A stretch of DNA of 64,000 bases from Gossypium raimondii (taxonomy: Eukaryota; Streptophyta; Magnoliopsida; Malvales; Malvaceae). Positions within the stretch are counted from its first letter, which is position 1; the number at the start of each line of letters is the position of its first letter. Below the pieces are notes generated by a model. That model searched no databases. It was not told where the DNA came from and worked only from the letters and a program-made list of their open reading frames with translations. This document shows positions 33,930-44,340 of this stretch, in pieces. The stretch is from NCBI RefSeq assembly GCF_025698545.1, contig NC_068570.1:1054001-1118000 (forward strand), read 5' to 3'. Made by a program: the position numbers and the translations under genes.

Positions 33930-35870
33930 ATTTTCAAATTGTCTTGGTAATTGAGGATTTTCTAGGAAAATTGTATGATGTTTGGATTCTCAAAGTGTTT
34001 GGGGTTGTTGTTTGTTTTACTTATAAATATTGCTAAATGCTAAAATGGGTAACCATTGAATTCAAGGAATGTTTGATTGAGTAGAAATGAAGGATAAACA
34101 AAGAAAGTGAGAATATAAAAGGAAAATAGGATTAATATAACATTTGTAATTTGATTTTAGTTTCAAATTTTAATTGGTATATGAGTTTTTTGTTTCAATT
34201 TGGTGCTTAAGTTTGGTTTCGATGTTCAATTTGGTACTCATACCAAATGACATAATGTGACTTAATGAATATTTGATACATGTGCTCTGGTAAAAAATAT
34301 AAGTACTTAATTGAAAAAAAATTTAGATACCAAATTGAATATTAAAATAAACTTAGGTACTTAAGTGGGATATTAAATTGAAAAAACAAACTGAAATACC
34401 AAAGTAAACATTAAAATCTAAGGTTGAAGGTTCTCGTTGTGATTGCACTGATACCTTTAAAAAGATTGTTAATGTACTAACGTGTAATTTTACTTTTTAA
34501 AAAATTTAAATTATAAGGCCATGAAAAATTCATAAAAATAATTAATTTAATAATCACAATTGACCTAAGAAATTTTAGCTGAAAAAAATAGCTTGCAAAG
34601 TAAGGGTGTATAGCCCAATAGGTTTAAACTTATTATGTGCTCATGGGTTGGGTCGAATTTTTAGAAAATGAGTTTGGGTAAAAAATAAAGTCTATTTAGA
34701 AAATAAGCTAAGCCTCGGGTAAGATTTTTTTTATCCGACCCTAACCCGAATATGCAAAAAAATCTGCTATTTTTTACTGTTTTATTGCTGTTTTTTTTTT
34801 CCTGTTTTTTTTCACTATTTTGCTATCATTTCACTATTATGTTGCTACTACTTTGTTGTTATTGTATAACTCTTGTTTTATTGTTAATTTTGTTACTACT
34901 TTAGAGGAATTTGCTTGTTAAGTTGCACCTATCTTAGTGTTATTTAAGTATACATATTTTTTAAATTTATTTTCAATTTGTTGGAAAACATTTATTTTTA
35001 ATATTTTTAGTATTTTTGATGTATTATATTTTTTAAAAAAATTATATAAAAAATTAATACGGGGCTGGCCAAGCCGGGCTCGGGTTTTAACATTTTTATC
35101 CGGGTCAGATTTGGATAAAATTTTAGGCCCATTTTTTGGGTCGGGTTGATCCTAGCAAATGAACCTAAACTTTTGATTGGGCCCGACTCAGCCCAAGAGC
35201 ACATCTAGTTGATAGGCCTTGTGATTTGAGGTCTACGAAATATAAAGGGTTTTTTTTTTTCAGGCTGGAGTGAGATTTAAGATTACAATCAAATCGTTCA
35301 AATAACGACAAACTCGAGTTTAATTCAAAATTTTTGTTTGAAATTCGGTTTAAACTTAAACGAATGCTTTATTTGAAAATAAAATCAAACTATTTGAGCT
35401 TGGTTTGGTTAAGCGCATATATATATTCAAGTTCAAATTTAAGCTTATTTCATAAAAAATTTTTTGGATAAAATAATAAATTACAAATATATTTATAAAT
35501 ATAAAACTCGATTAAGCTTTATCAATTGTTTGAATTGAGTATTAAGATATTCAAATTATTCTTATTCAATAGCTCATGTAAGATCAATTAAAAATAATTA
35601 AATTCAATTCAATTTTTCTCAAATCAAAGTAGAATAATTTTCAAATACAATGTTTGATTTACACCTATGGGGAAAATATTATAAATATTTTTTATAAATG
35701 TCAATATAATGCTTGAAATTATCAAAATGAACGTCACTTTTCGAATTTATGAAATTAGATATTATTGGCATTTAGCAAATTAAAAATTTTAAATCTTTTC
35801 ATTGCCCAATACAATTTTTGATACAACAAAAATTAGATTGTCATTGGCAATAATGTACTTGAACACGCCT
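33930..35870 (+). repeat. direct duplication, copy 2 (with MITE insertion)
   Basis: Second copy of 30668-32030, in the same orientation, about 3.3 kb away. The size difference is mostly the 574-bp MITE at 34634-35207; the uninterrupted sequence in copy 1 ('aggtttaaacttattggttg' near 31272) marks the empty site. Confidence 0.75.
34634..35207. mobile_element. MITE related to the hAT-type elements
   Basis: The ends 'tatgtgctcatgggttgggt' and 'gactcagcccaagagcacat' + CTA are inverted. Inner blocks 'gggtcgggttgatcctagc' and 'ccgggtcagatttggataa' resemble those of the elements at 29576 and 40054. No clear target duplication is visible. Short open frames in it are shadows. Confidence 0.65.
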
Positions 35871-36238
35871 CCATTGAGATGGCAAAGTTGGGTAGCTTAT
35901 TATGGCTATAAGGGGTGCGGTGAGTCGCAAGGAAGGATGGTTTTTGAGGATCTCATAAATTTTGAGATTTCTTGGGAGAGATTAGATAGCGTTTTGGCAC
36001 CATATGAAGCCTCTCTTTCTTCTTGTGATATGGAGAAAACTTTTATAGAGAAAGGGGAGGGAGCTTTCACGATTATATATAAGGTTGCTGTAGAGGCATG
36101 ATGGGTTCATTAGAATATGATGGGATGATTTAATGGTAGTGTGTGAGAATGTTTATAACAAAATTAAATTTTAGAAGTTTATTAGAGTATAAGATAATAT
36201 TATTTTTTCATTATTACAAGTCAAACTTAGCAATCCAA

Positions 36239-38241
36239 TTAGTTGTTGGAGTCATAAACAAAAGTAGGTAGGCGAGGAGTTATATGAACTTCCAATGGAG
36301 TTGCTTTAGGACTCGTCATTCCAGCTGCTTCACGCATATCGACTGCTTCATTCAACGGGGTCTCAAACTCGAACCAATGCAACAAATTAGCTAATGTAAG
36401 TTGCATAATCTGAAGTGCAAATGAAACTCCAGGGCACATTCTTCTACCACTACCGAATGGAATTAGTTCAAAATTATGTCCCCTCACATCAATGTTTTTA
36501 TGGGTAGTCATGAATCTTTCGGGACGAAATTCAAAAGGGTTTTCCTAGATGAATGGATCACGATGAATCTTTTGAAGATTGATAATAAGCCAAGTGCCGA
36601 TTGAAACATGATATCCATTAACAGTGCAATCTTCAATGGATTCACGCATCACAGAAAGCGGAGCAGCAGGGTATAGGCGAAGAGTTTCCTTAATGACTGA
36701 TTGAAGGTACACTAAGTTTTTGATATCCGATTCTTTCACTAGCAATCTATTGTTGCCAACATGAATGTCTAGTTCTTGTTGAACCTTGTTTAATGCATCA
36801 CGATTATTGAGTAATAAAGATAAAGCCCATGTCATTGTAATCGATGTTGTATCTTCTGCCGCTAAAATAAGAGCCTATTTATTCATGTACCATAGATATT
36901 CAATAGCTTATCATAGATCTTCAACTAAATATAAAAAAAAAATTCAATAAAAAGTGTTAATAGAAGAAAAACTAATTATAACTTATCATATTCAATAACT
37001 TTAAAGATTGTCAAAAGGCAAAACAATCTACTTTATATTATTTTAAAATAGAACAGAAATTTGTGGATTGAGTATTAGTTTGATTAGTATGGGTATTATT
37101 GTCAATATAGGAGGATGTGGTTCGAATACGTTGAAGCGTATTATGCTTCTATTTATGGGTTGGAGAGGGGTATGAGTAATTCTAATTTTTGTGTCACAAA
37201 GAGTTAATACGAATTAGAACCTATAGTGGAATTGTTAAAAAAATAATATAAACCTTTATATAAAGGTAAGAGAAACGAACGTACGAGACTGGTGGCTTTG
37301 TTGATGGTATCAGCATCATGCTCCTCTGCATCACGAAGAATAGGTAGCATCACTCCCATGAAATCTTCCTCACTATTTGCCCCATCTTCACCTCTCTTGC
37401 ACTTGTGCTCTCGTAGCCATCCCTCGACAATGCGGTCTAATTCTTTCGCTATCTTCTTCATCGACTTCTCGTATCCACCGACATTCAACCATTTCAGGAA
37501 CGGTAGCGTATCCGAAATTACAAACTTGCCCGCCATTTCAAAGAAATCTTCCAATAATTCCTTACACTTCATGGTTTCACCACCTTCACTTGAACTCGAT
37601 ATTCGCTTCCCCACAATAATCCTCATACTCACGTTAAGAGTAACATCCCTAAACCATCTCTTCATCTCCACCAATACTTTGTCACAATTAGTACCTTTCT
37701 TCTTGTTCCATATCTGGTACAACTGTTCCAGTGATGTTTTCACCTCGGATTCCCTTACATGTTTAAACAAATCGAGTCGGTGAGTTGAGAGGAGCTCAAT
37801 GGTGGCACACTTGCGCACTTGACGCCAATAAGGTCCATATGGTGCAAAGACAATCATGGCATTGTTGTAACCCAAAAGTTCCATGTTTACTACCTTTGGA
37901 CGAGAGGCGAATGCTTTGTCATTTATGGTGAGACATTCTTTAGCAATTTCCCAATTGTTCACCACCAAAGTTCTATGCACACCTAACTTGATAGTGAACA
38001 TTCTTCCATATTTGTCAGCCATGTTAGCCAAGCTTATGTGAGGTGGTTGTGGCCCTGCTAGGAGGTGAAGATGGCCAATAATAGGCCATGCTCCACCTGC
38101 TTCTGGTGGTGTTTGCTTCTTGTTTGTGTTTGTTGGGGCATGTTTTGATATCCATAGGAAAGAGAAAAGAAAGAGTAACAGTAATGGAAAAGCAATTATT
38201 GCGATGGTTGAAGTTGCTGGGGATGAATGAAATGAGTCCAT
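36239..38241 (-). pseudogene. CYP82D-family cytochrome P450, CYP-A, one nonsense codon
   Basis: Two-exon P450 on the minus strand: exon 1 37285-38241 (319 codons, ends KATSL|), intron with GT/AG, exon 2 36239-36874 (begins ALILAAEDTTSI). Everything expected of a microsomal P450 is present: N-terminal membrane anchor, Pro-rich hinge (PPEAGGAWPIIGHL), I-helix AAEDTTS, ETLR, PERF and the haem loop FGSGRRMCPG. But codon 429 is TAG (36545-36547) where the intact paralogue has TGG (Trp in HIWTNP). The product would stop about 37 residues before the haem cysteine and could not bind haem. No other lesion is visible, so inactivation is recent, allelic, or a sequencing error. A SINE sits in the intron. 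The gene has a TATA box. Confidence 0.85.
37065..37200 (+). repeat. tRNA-derived SINE in the CYP-A intron
   Basis: 'gagtattagtttgattagta' (A-box region), 'gtcaatataggaggatgtgg', 'ttcgaatacgttgaagcgta' (B-box GGTTCGAAT intact) and an A-containing tail near 37200. Near full length; antisense to the P450. Confidence 0.75.
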
Positions 38242-38295
38242 AGCTATTGCTACTACAAGATGAGATGTACCGGCAATTGAAGATGAAGGTGTTGG

Positions 38296-38302
38296 ATTTA
38301 TA
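38296..38302 (-). promoter_or_regulatory. TATA box of CYP-A
   Basis: TATAAAT on the minus strand 55-61 bp upstream of the ATG at 38241. The short leader matches CYP-C, where the TATA box is at a similar distance. Confidence 0.6.
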
Positions 38303-38309
38303 GTGGTTG

Positions 38310-39569
38310 TTAACGTGTACTGGCTTTAAAGTACAATGGAGATCTTTCCTTCTTCAGGAAGTGTAATATTTTCGGCAATCTATTATAATTTATTGGTTAA
38401 AATATGGTAATACTCTTTATTAGAATTTGAGATTTAGTCTTTGTATTTTAAAATATTGTATTTTTAATTTAAAAATTCTAGTTCAATCAATATCATTTTT
38501 AATAGTTTTATCAAAATTTTCTACTCATTATATTTATTTCCTATCAATCATATACCACGTCATATAAGAGTAATTTAATAAAAAATTCAAGTTGACAAAT
38601 TTTAACAATAAAATTACAATTTTAATAATAGAACTGAGTTTTAAATAAATAAAAATACAATTTTAACTTTTAGGTAAATTTAAATCTCAAATTTTATAAA
38701 AAATATAATCACTGACAACGTTTTTGTTGTGAACATTTTTTGTTGCGAAGAAAGATAAAATTTATTTCAAGTTAGGTCCGCTAACTTTTCCGACTTGATA
38801 GTTTTCTTTCATTGTCTTAATTAATGGGATGAAAATTAAATTGTGTATTTTATTATATATAATTTTATAATTTTAATAGTTTATATTTTATAATTTTAAA
38901 TTATTAAATTAATTTTTATTATTTTAGAGGTTAAAATATAATTTTTATTAAAATTTAAAATTTTATAAATTATAAAGTGAATTAAATAAAAACTTCCATT
39001 TTAGAAACTTTTCATAAGGGAAAATTTTAACAATTTTGAAATTTTATGTGGAAATCACGATAGGTTTTGCCTTAATATTTAATTTACTGTTTGTGTATAG
39101 TATTTTTATATATTAATTAGACGTAAAATTTAAAATTTGATTTTTTTATGATTGCACAAGAAAATTTATGTTTTTGTTGAAAAATTTTATGCACTATTAA
39201 TAAATCAGATAATGGCACATTATTAAAATGAAATTAAAAAATTAATTTTAAAAATTTTTTACTATGCATTTGAATTATACATGATAATGAAAACTAGTTT
39301 TGGAGTCTCTTAGAATAAGGATAGCCTTTCTCTGCACTCAAATGTGATTAGTGAATTTTTTTTTTCTCAATAATAAAATCTTTGTATTATGGGTTAAAGT
39401 GAAAGTTTTGGATTTTTGAGTATTTAAGTTTGAGCCTCATCATTTGTAATTGCTATGAGTAGGTTATTAGTTCTATACATGTGCTTTGTTTGGATTCTTT
39501 TCGTTTCTTCATCCACTGTAATTTGTGTTGATCTAATTTTATGTAGTAATTATTTAGACATATATTTAT
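38310..39569. other. AT-rich intergenic DNA upstream of CYP-A
   Basis: No gene is seen. There are decayed AT-rich repeats without clear ends. The distal promoter of CYP-A would lie at the left end. Confidence 0.5.
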
Positions 39570-39577
39570 ACTTGTAC

Positions 39578-40013
39578 TTAGGGGTGTTTAAACTGTTAAT
39601 TGAACCGAACAGTTAACCAAACCGAATAAGAATTGACTGAATTTTTTAATCCTTTAACCGTTAATTGAACCGAAATATTTCGACTAATTCGGCCGGTTAA
39701 CCGAATTAACCAAAATTTATATGTTTTATTTTTTTAAATAAGTATAAAATATATCAATAAATAAATTGATAATGTTCATTTGGCCGAATTATCCAAATTA
39801 ACGGAATTAGTAATAACCTATTACATATAATATATAAAATTATTTATTAAGTTCGATTAATTTGATTGATTATCCAATTTCGAACCGAATTAACCGTTAA
39901 TCAAAATTCTAAAAAGTTATCAACTTTCGTCCAAACTAGATTAATTAACCGACCGATTAACCGAATTAAACCGGTTCAATCAATTAATTCAATTTTAATC
40001 AAAATTTGAACAC
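39578..40013. mobile_element. MITE-like element with CCGGTTAACCGAATTAA blocks
   Basis: Left end 'taggggtgtttaaactgtta', right end 'aatcaaaatttgaacacta', weakly inverted. The interior repeats 'ccggttaaccgaattaacc' and 'ccgattaaccgaattaaacc' in both orientations. Non-coding. The terminal TAGGGGTGTTT resembles hAT termini, but no convincing 8-bp duplication was found. Confidence 0.5.
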
Positions 40014-40053
40014 TACTACGTATATTGTACTTATGAATATACTCTATTCATAG

Positions 40054-40462
40054 TAGAGGTGCTTATGGGCCGGGCCGGGTTCGGGTCGGGCCCAAAAAAA
40101 AATTTTAGGGCCCGGGCCCGACCCGGCTCGGGAAAAATTCATAAGCTCGAACTGCCCTGGCCCGCCCGTTTTTAAATAAATACCAAAAATTTATTTTAAA
40201 TATTTTAAAAATATTTTAAAATTAAAAAAATTTAAAAAAAGTATTTTAAAATTAAAAAAATAAAAAATAAAAATATTTATTATATTCGGGCCGGGCTGGG
40301 CCCGGGCCAAAAAAGTGGTGCCCGAGGCCCGGCCCATTTTTTAATCGGGCCTCATTTTTTTGCCCAAGCCCATATTTCGGGCCTATATTTTTATCCAAAC
40401 CCTCCCATATTTTGGACGGGCCGTCGGGCCGGGTCGGGCCGCCCGACCCATGAGCACCTCTA
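40054..40462. mobile_element. hAT-type MITE, 409 bp, perfect 8-bp target duplication
   Basis: Begins 'tagaggtgcttatgggccgg' and ends 'cccatgagcacctcta', inverted. It is flanked on both sides by ATTCATAG (40046-40053 and 40463-40470), an exact 8-bp duplication. The ends are extremely GC-rich (GGGCCGGGCC...) and the middle extremely AT-rich. No coding capacity; it would depend on a hAT transposase from elsewhere. Confidence 0.85.
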
Positions 40463-40527
40463 ATTCATAGTAATAAAACTTAATTAATAAATAAATGAGT
40501 AATTCCGATATATTAGTCGGATTCGGT

Positions 40528-40565
40528 TGAATTTATAGTGGCTATCAACGTGTGGGATTTCATGT
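40528..40565 (-). promoter_or_regulatory. possible relic of a CYP82D promoter
   Basis: 'gaatttatagtggctatcaa' + 'cgtgtg' closely matches 'ggatttatagtggttgttaa' + 'cgtgta' at 38294-38320, the TATA region of CYP-A. No P450 coding sequence follows on the left, where a MITE now lies. A short match, so only suggestive. Confidence 0.4.
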
Positions 40566-40599
40566 CATACGCATGAGGGCTTCAACGCCAATCGGGAAA

Positions 40600-41555
40600 G
40601 AAAAAAGAAAATCTTTCTTTTATAAGAAATTGAAATATTTTTGGAAACAATTATGATTTAATACTAGCCAAGCCTAAAAGTGGTTGCTTTGGTTTGACTT
40701 GGAGAAACATGTATATATTTAAGTTAGGTGACCGGTCTTTCCTACTTCCATTATTAGTTTCCTTTGCTTGACACTGAGTCTTTCGCTTAATAATGAGAAT
40801 ACATTGAGTATTAATCAATGATGCATTCATTAATTTTAATTATACTTATAAAGGGAGTTTTTTTATTGCAATAAAATATTATTGGCGATTAGTGATTTTT
40901 TAAAAGACTCTAAAAATGTAATTGTGATATGAAAAGATTTTCAGATTTATCTAATCGAGGGAATATAAGTGATGGTAGAACGTTAGGTCTCATGAATGAC
41001 ATTTGATAAGATGCACACGACTTTAGTAGAATTAGACAACTCCCGAAGTTATTAATTTTATGATTGATTCCCCAACATATCTCTTGGAAAAGGTATGCTA
41101 ATACCCCAACTCATTCCACGCATACGCTCTAAATCGAATAGCAATTTTAGGTACATAAGTGGTACTAAATTGCCAGATTTGTCTGTGCTGAGGCAATTAT
41201 GTGAGCAGTGACTCACACAGTGCCAATTGCTTTTAGCCTTACGCAAGTCACATAACTTGTCTTATTCCATGATTGATAATCTTTTGAAACAAAATCATTG
41301 GGTTGTAATTCTTTTTCATATTTTGAATACATGATAACCCGTCTTTGAAGATCGATCCATTTGAAACAATTTATCTTGATGATTAAATCAAATCGGATCA
41401 AACAATCGGATCTCATGAAATAAGGAGATTGGATTGAGACTACTTTGAAGACTTATCTCCAATATTTCCTTAGTATATTGGCTTTATTATTATATTGTAT
41501 CTACTATTTTAGTTGCTTTTTAGGTAAGGAGATTGATTGTAATTGATCTAGTATG
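40600..41555. other. intergenic DNA, unassigned
   Basis: No recognised gene. 41058-41416 contains short minus-strand open frames; 'gaactaagtcaca'-like motifs and stop-rich frames suggest decayed retroelement DNA, but I cannot name the family. Confidence 0.4.
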
Positions 41556-41559
41556 TTAG

Positions 41560-42230
41560 TTAGTTGAAACTAGTATATATGTTTGAGACTTCTATAGGTT
41601 TTATTCCGAGAGTTGTAATACTTATCCGTTTATTAAGGAACTCGTAAGTGTGAGTAAATTGAGAATGTAAAAAAGTGTTTTACTTGATATACAACCGATG
41701 AATGATTTAAATTTTTAGGTATGAAGGTGAGGTTGTTAAATTAATGTATGTATGTTAAGACTTGTTTTGGTTTACTCCCATGATTTACCAGATGTGGACC
41801 AAAAACATGTGGCAAGAAACTGATACTATTAACATTGGCATTCCACGCTTGCATACTCGCAAGGCTCGACTTGCTGATTTGGCTCGAAATTCGAAAACTG
41901 CTTCTTGGTGTGTGTGGGGAGCATGCTGACAAAAAGGGGGAAAAAGAAGATAGCAAGTGCATTCTGATCTTCAGGTTTTGGGTTACCGCAATATGTGTTT
42001 CTGTTTTGTTGTTCAGCTCCCTCACCAAAAAGGGGGGGAGCTGCACAGTTATTCGGAGTTTATAAATAGATATGTTGAAAAATCATAAAACATTATTAAA
42101 ATTATATCATTATTTAAAAATTATAAAATTAATATTTTGGCGTTTTAAATTTTATAAATTTTAATTAACAATTTTTAAGAATAAATAATTGATGGATATG
42201 GTAGCTAGAGAATATTGTTGTTTGTGAGAT
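41560..42230 (+). repeat. P450-flanking segmental duplicate, copy 1 (uninterrupted)
   Basis: It aligns with 51850-52242 and continues with 57921-58270: shared 'acttgtataggttttat' relatives, 'gaccaaaaacatgtggcaag', 'cgcttgcatactc', 'agcaagtgcat', then 'ttataaatagatatgttgaa'. This copy reads through the site ('gcaagtgcatt', 41953-41961) where the other copy holds the Gypsy element. The short open frames here (41741-42065) are not genes. Confidence 0.75.
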
Positions 42231-42339
42231 ATAGAGTTATTTAGAGGATATTTTGTTATGTATCATATAAAGAGATTGTGAATTTATGACGTGTTGGTCA
42301 ATGTGTCATGTCATCGGTTCACGAAACTAACTAAAAATT

Positions 42340-43580
42340 TGACTACGACAAATATACATATCAATTAATAGTATAGTTACGGTGAGCAAAGATATCGTTC
42401 TCACGAAGACTAAAAGTACTAGTAATTATTGTCTTTCTATTATTTAACCGAATAAATCGAGTGTGATTAAAAACTAAAATTAATTAAATTAATTAACTAA
42501 CGAAGACAATAAAGAATAAAATACGAAAATAATCGAGTAAAAACCAAGAAGCGAAACAATACTCAGGAAAGAATTCACCTAAATTTCATCTGTTACTATC
42601 AATTTAAATTACACAATTTCTTTATTTAGTATCTGGATCTGTAGAAATCCCTAAATTATGCTAATATCTCTTTCGAGAGTAAGAGCAACTGACTCTAGGT
42701 TGATTAATTGGAATTTTTTTCTAATTAAAACCCTATTATCGCATTAACTCGATCTATGGATTCTCCTATTAGACTGACTCTAATCTAGTAGATTTATATC
42801 GTCCTATTTCTAGGATTGCATGCAACTCCACTCAATTACACTAGATCTACTTTTAAACAGGGTCTATTCCTCCTCTGATTTAAGCACATCAAACATGGAT
42901 CAATAATCTAGAAATACCAAACCAAGAATTAAGCACACATAATTGAGAAATCTAAGTATTTATTGCTTAAAATAAAAATCAAAATATAGAATCATCATAG
43001 GGTTCATCTCCCCTAGGTATTTAGAAAATTAGTTTATGCTTGCAAATAAAAACATCCAAGAGACAGTATAATCGAAAGAAATAAAGAAACTCATGATAAT
43101 CTCTTAAGAAATCAACTAGGAATCTTCAATCTTGACAGAAATCTGCTTTAGAATCAGCTTCAATAGTATTTTTCAAGTTGTTTTCTTGAATATTCTATGA
43201 CAACCCACTCCTTTCTTCTTATTTTTATCATATATACATCTTAGAATGCTCGAAAAATCTAAAAAACGCGATTTCTCACAATTTAGGGTGCAAATTCGCG
43301 AAATCGACACGACCTACCACATGGCCGTGTGGTCATCGTGTGGATCACATGGCCGTGTGGTTGCCCATGTGGATCACACGGCCGTGTGGTCGCCCGTGTG
43401 GCTCCTATGGCTTGTTCCGATTTTTCGATTTTTGCTCTTTTTGCTCCCAAATATTTTATTAAGCATAAAAACATGAATTTAAAGGATTAGGAGTATAAAA
43501 TTCACAATTTACATCGAATAATCACCTAAAAAAGCATTAAGAACAAGATTAAAATATGTTACTTTTGACAGTTATCAACA
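42340..43580 (-). mobile_element. solo LTR (about 1.24 kb) with CCGTGTGG motif cluster
   Basis: On the minus strand it starts TGTTGATAACTGTCAAAAG and ends TCGTAGTCA, with TG...CA ends. The flanks are 'aaatt' and 'aactt' (4 of 5 match). It splits the duplicated P450 flank. At 43310-43405 there are repeated 'catggccgtgtgg' and 'cacacggccgtgtgg' blocks. No internal retroelement domains are attached. Boundaries are inferred from TG/CA ends and from the break in the duplicated flank. Confidence 0.6.
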
Positions 43581-43914
43581 AACTTGGATTTTCAATAAGA
43601 CTTTAAGTATTTGGTTAGAAAATTATGTTTTCATTAAGAATTTAAGTAAATAGTTAATGATTTTAATAGTTGTTAGAAGTTTATAAAAATAACCGTTAAA
43701 ATTTATCTTTTATCAAAGCTAATGAAAAACTGGTGATCGGTTCATAGTAGACAGACTACATGAAAAACTGCTGACGATATAAAGAAACCAAATCAAACAA
43801 ATAGAAATGAGCACCAAACATTGACAACAAAGAGGGAATCATCAATTATGTGCAGGCAATAGAAAGATTAAATATGAATTATAATTAAAAATTTTGGTTA
43901 AGAAATGAACATAC

Positions 43915-44051
43915 GAGACTGGTTGCTTTGTTGATGGTATTGGCATCATGTTCCTCAACTGAACGGAACTTAGATAGCATCACTCCCATGAAATCTTCCT
44001 CACTATTTGCCTCATTTTCAGCCATCTTTTCCCTGTGTTCTTGTAGCCATC
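43915..44051 (-). pseudogene. CYP82D fragment, CYP-B (3' end of exon 1)
   Basis: Encodes WLQEHREKMAENEANSEED, then FMGVMLSKF and NTINKATSL in frame, ending at a conserved GT donor (ctc|gtatgt). It equals the last 45 codons of exon 1 of CYP-C. The adjacent intron start (about 43735-43914) is also nearly identical to that of CYP-C ('gggaatcatcaattatgtgc'). The rest of exon 1 is replaced by an LTR beginning TGTTGGAAC at 44052, and exon 2 is absent. Clearly non-functional. Confidence 0.85.
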
Positions 44052-44340
44052 TGTTGGAACTAAGAACAAAGATGAATGAAACAAGCAATTTCTTGAGCTT
44101 GAAGGCTCGATACTTGCTGTGCAAACAAAAACAGAATCGGGCTTAAAGAACTAAAGAATGCGAAGAATTAAGAGAGCATTAGATGAAGAATTCTGATGAA
44201 TTTTCATTAACCTTGAAAGAAGGCTTAATGCCAATACATATACCAGACACAAGCTGGTAAAAAATAAGCAAATGTCACCTAAACATTTACCTAACTCCAC
44301 TAAACTACATTGAAACTTGTTAAATATAACTTGTTAAACA
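44052..44340 (+). mobile_element. LTR fragment (Copia-like) cutting CYP-B
   Basis: Starts TGTTGGAACTAAG exactly where P450 homology stops ('gtagccatc|tgttgg'). Continues with 'caaaaacagaatcgggctta' and 'aatgccaatacatataccag'. The right end is uncertain because a second LTR lies directly beyond it. The TGTTGGAA start is typical of Copia LTRs; family unassigned. Confidence 0.5.

Noticed and set aside
35802..36101. 99-codon plus-strand frame near CYP-A
   Set aside because: Its first third lies in the duplicated non-coding repeat, there is no promoter or homology, and composition is not gene-like. It could be transposon debris.
37292..37783. 163-codon plus-strand frame in CYP-A (and similar ones at 48165 and 58237)
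   Set aside because: Antisense of P450 exon 1, present in each paralogue only because the sense strand is conserved.
41741..42065. Two overlapping frames of about 100 and 76 codons in the duplicated flank
   Set aside because: The paralogous copy at 52051-52353 has different frames and indels; coding is not conserved between duplicates.
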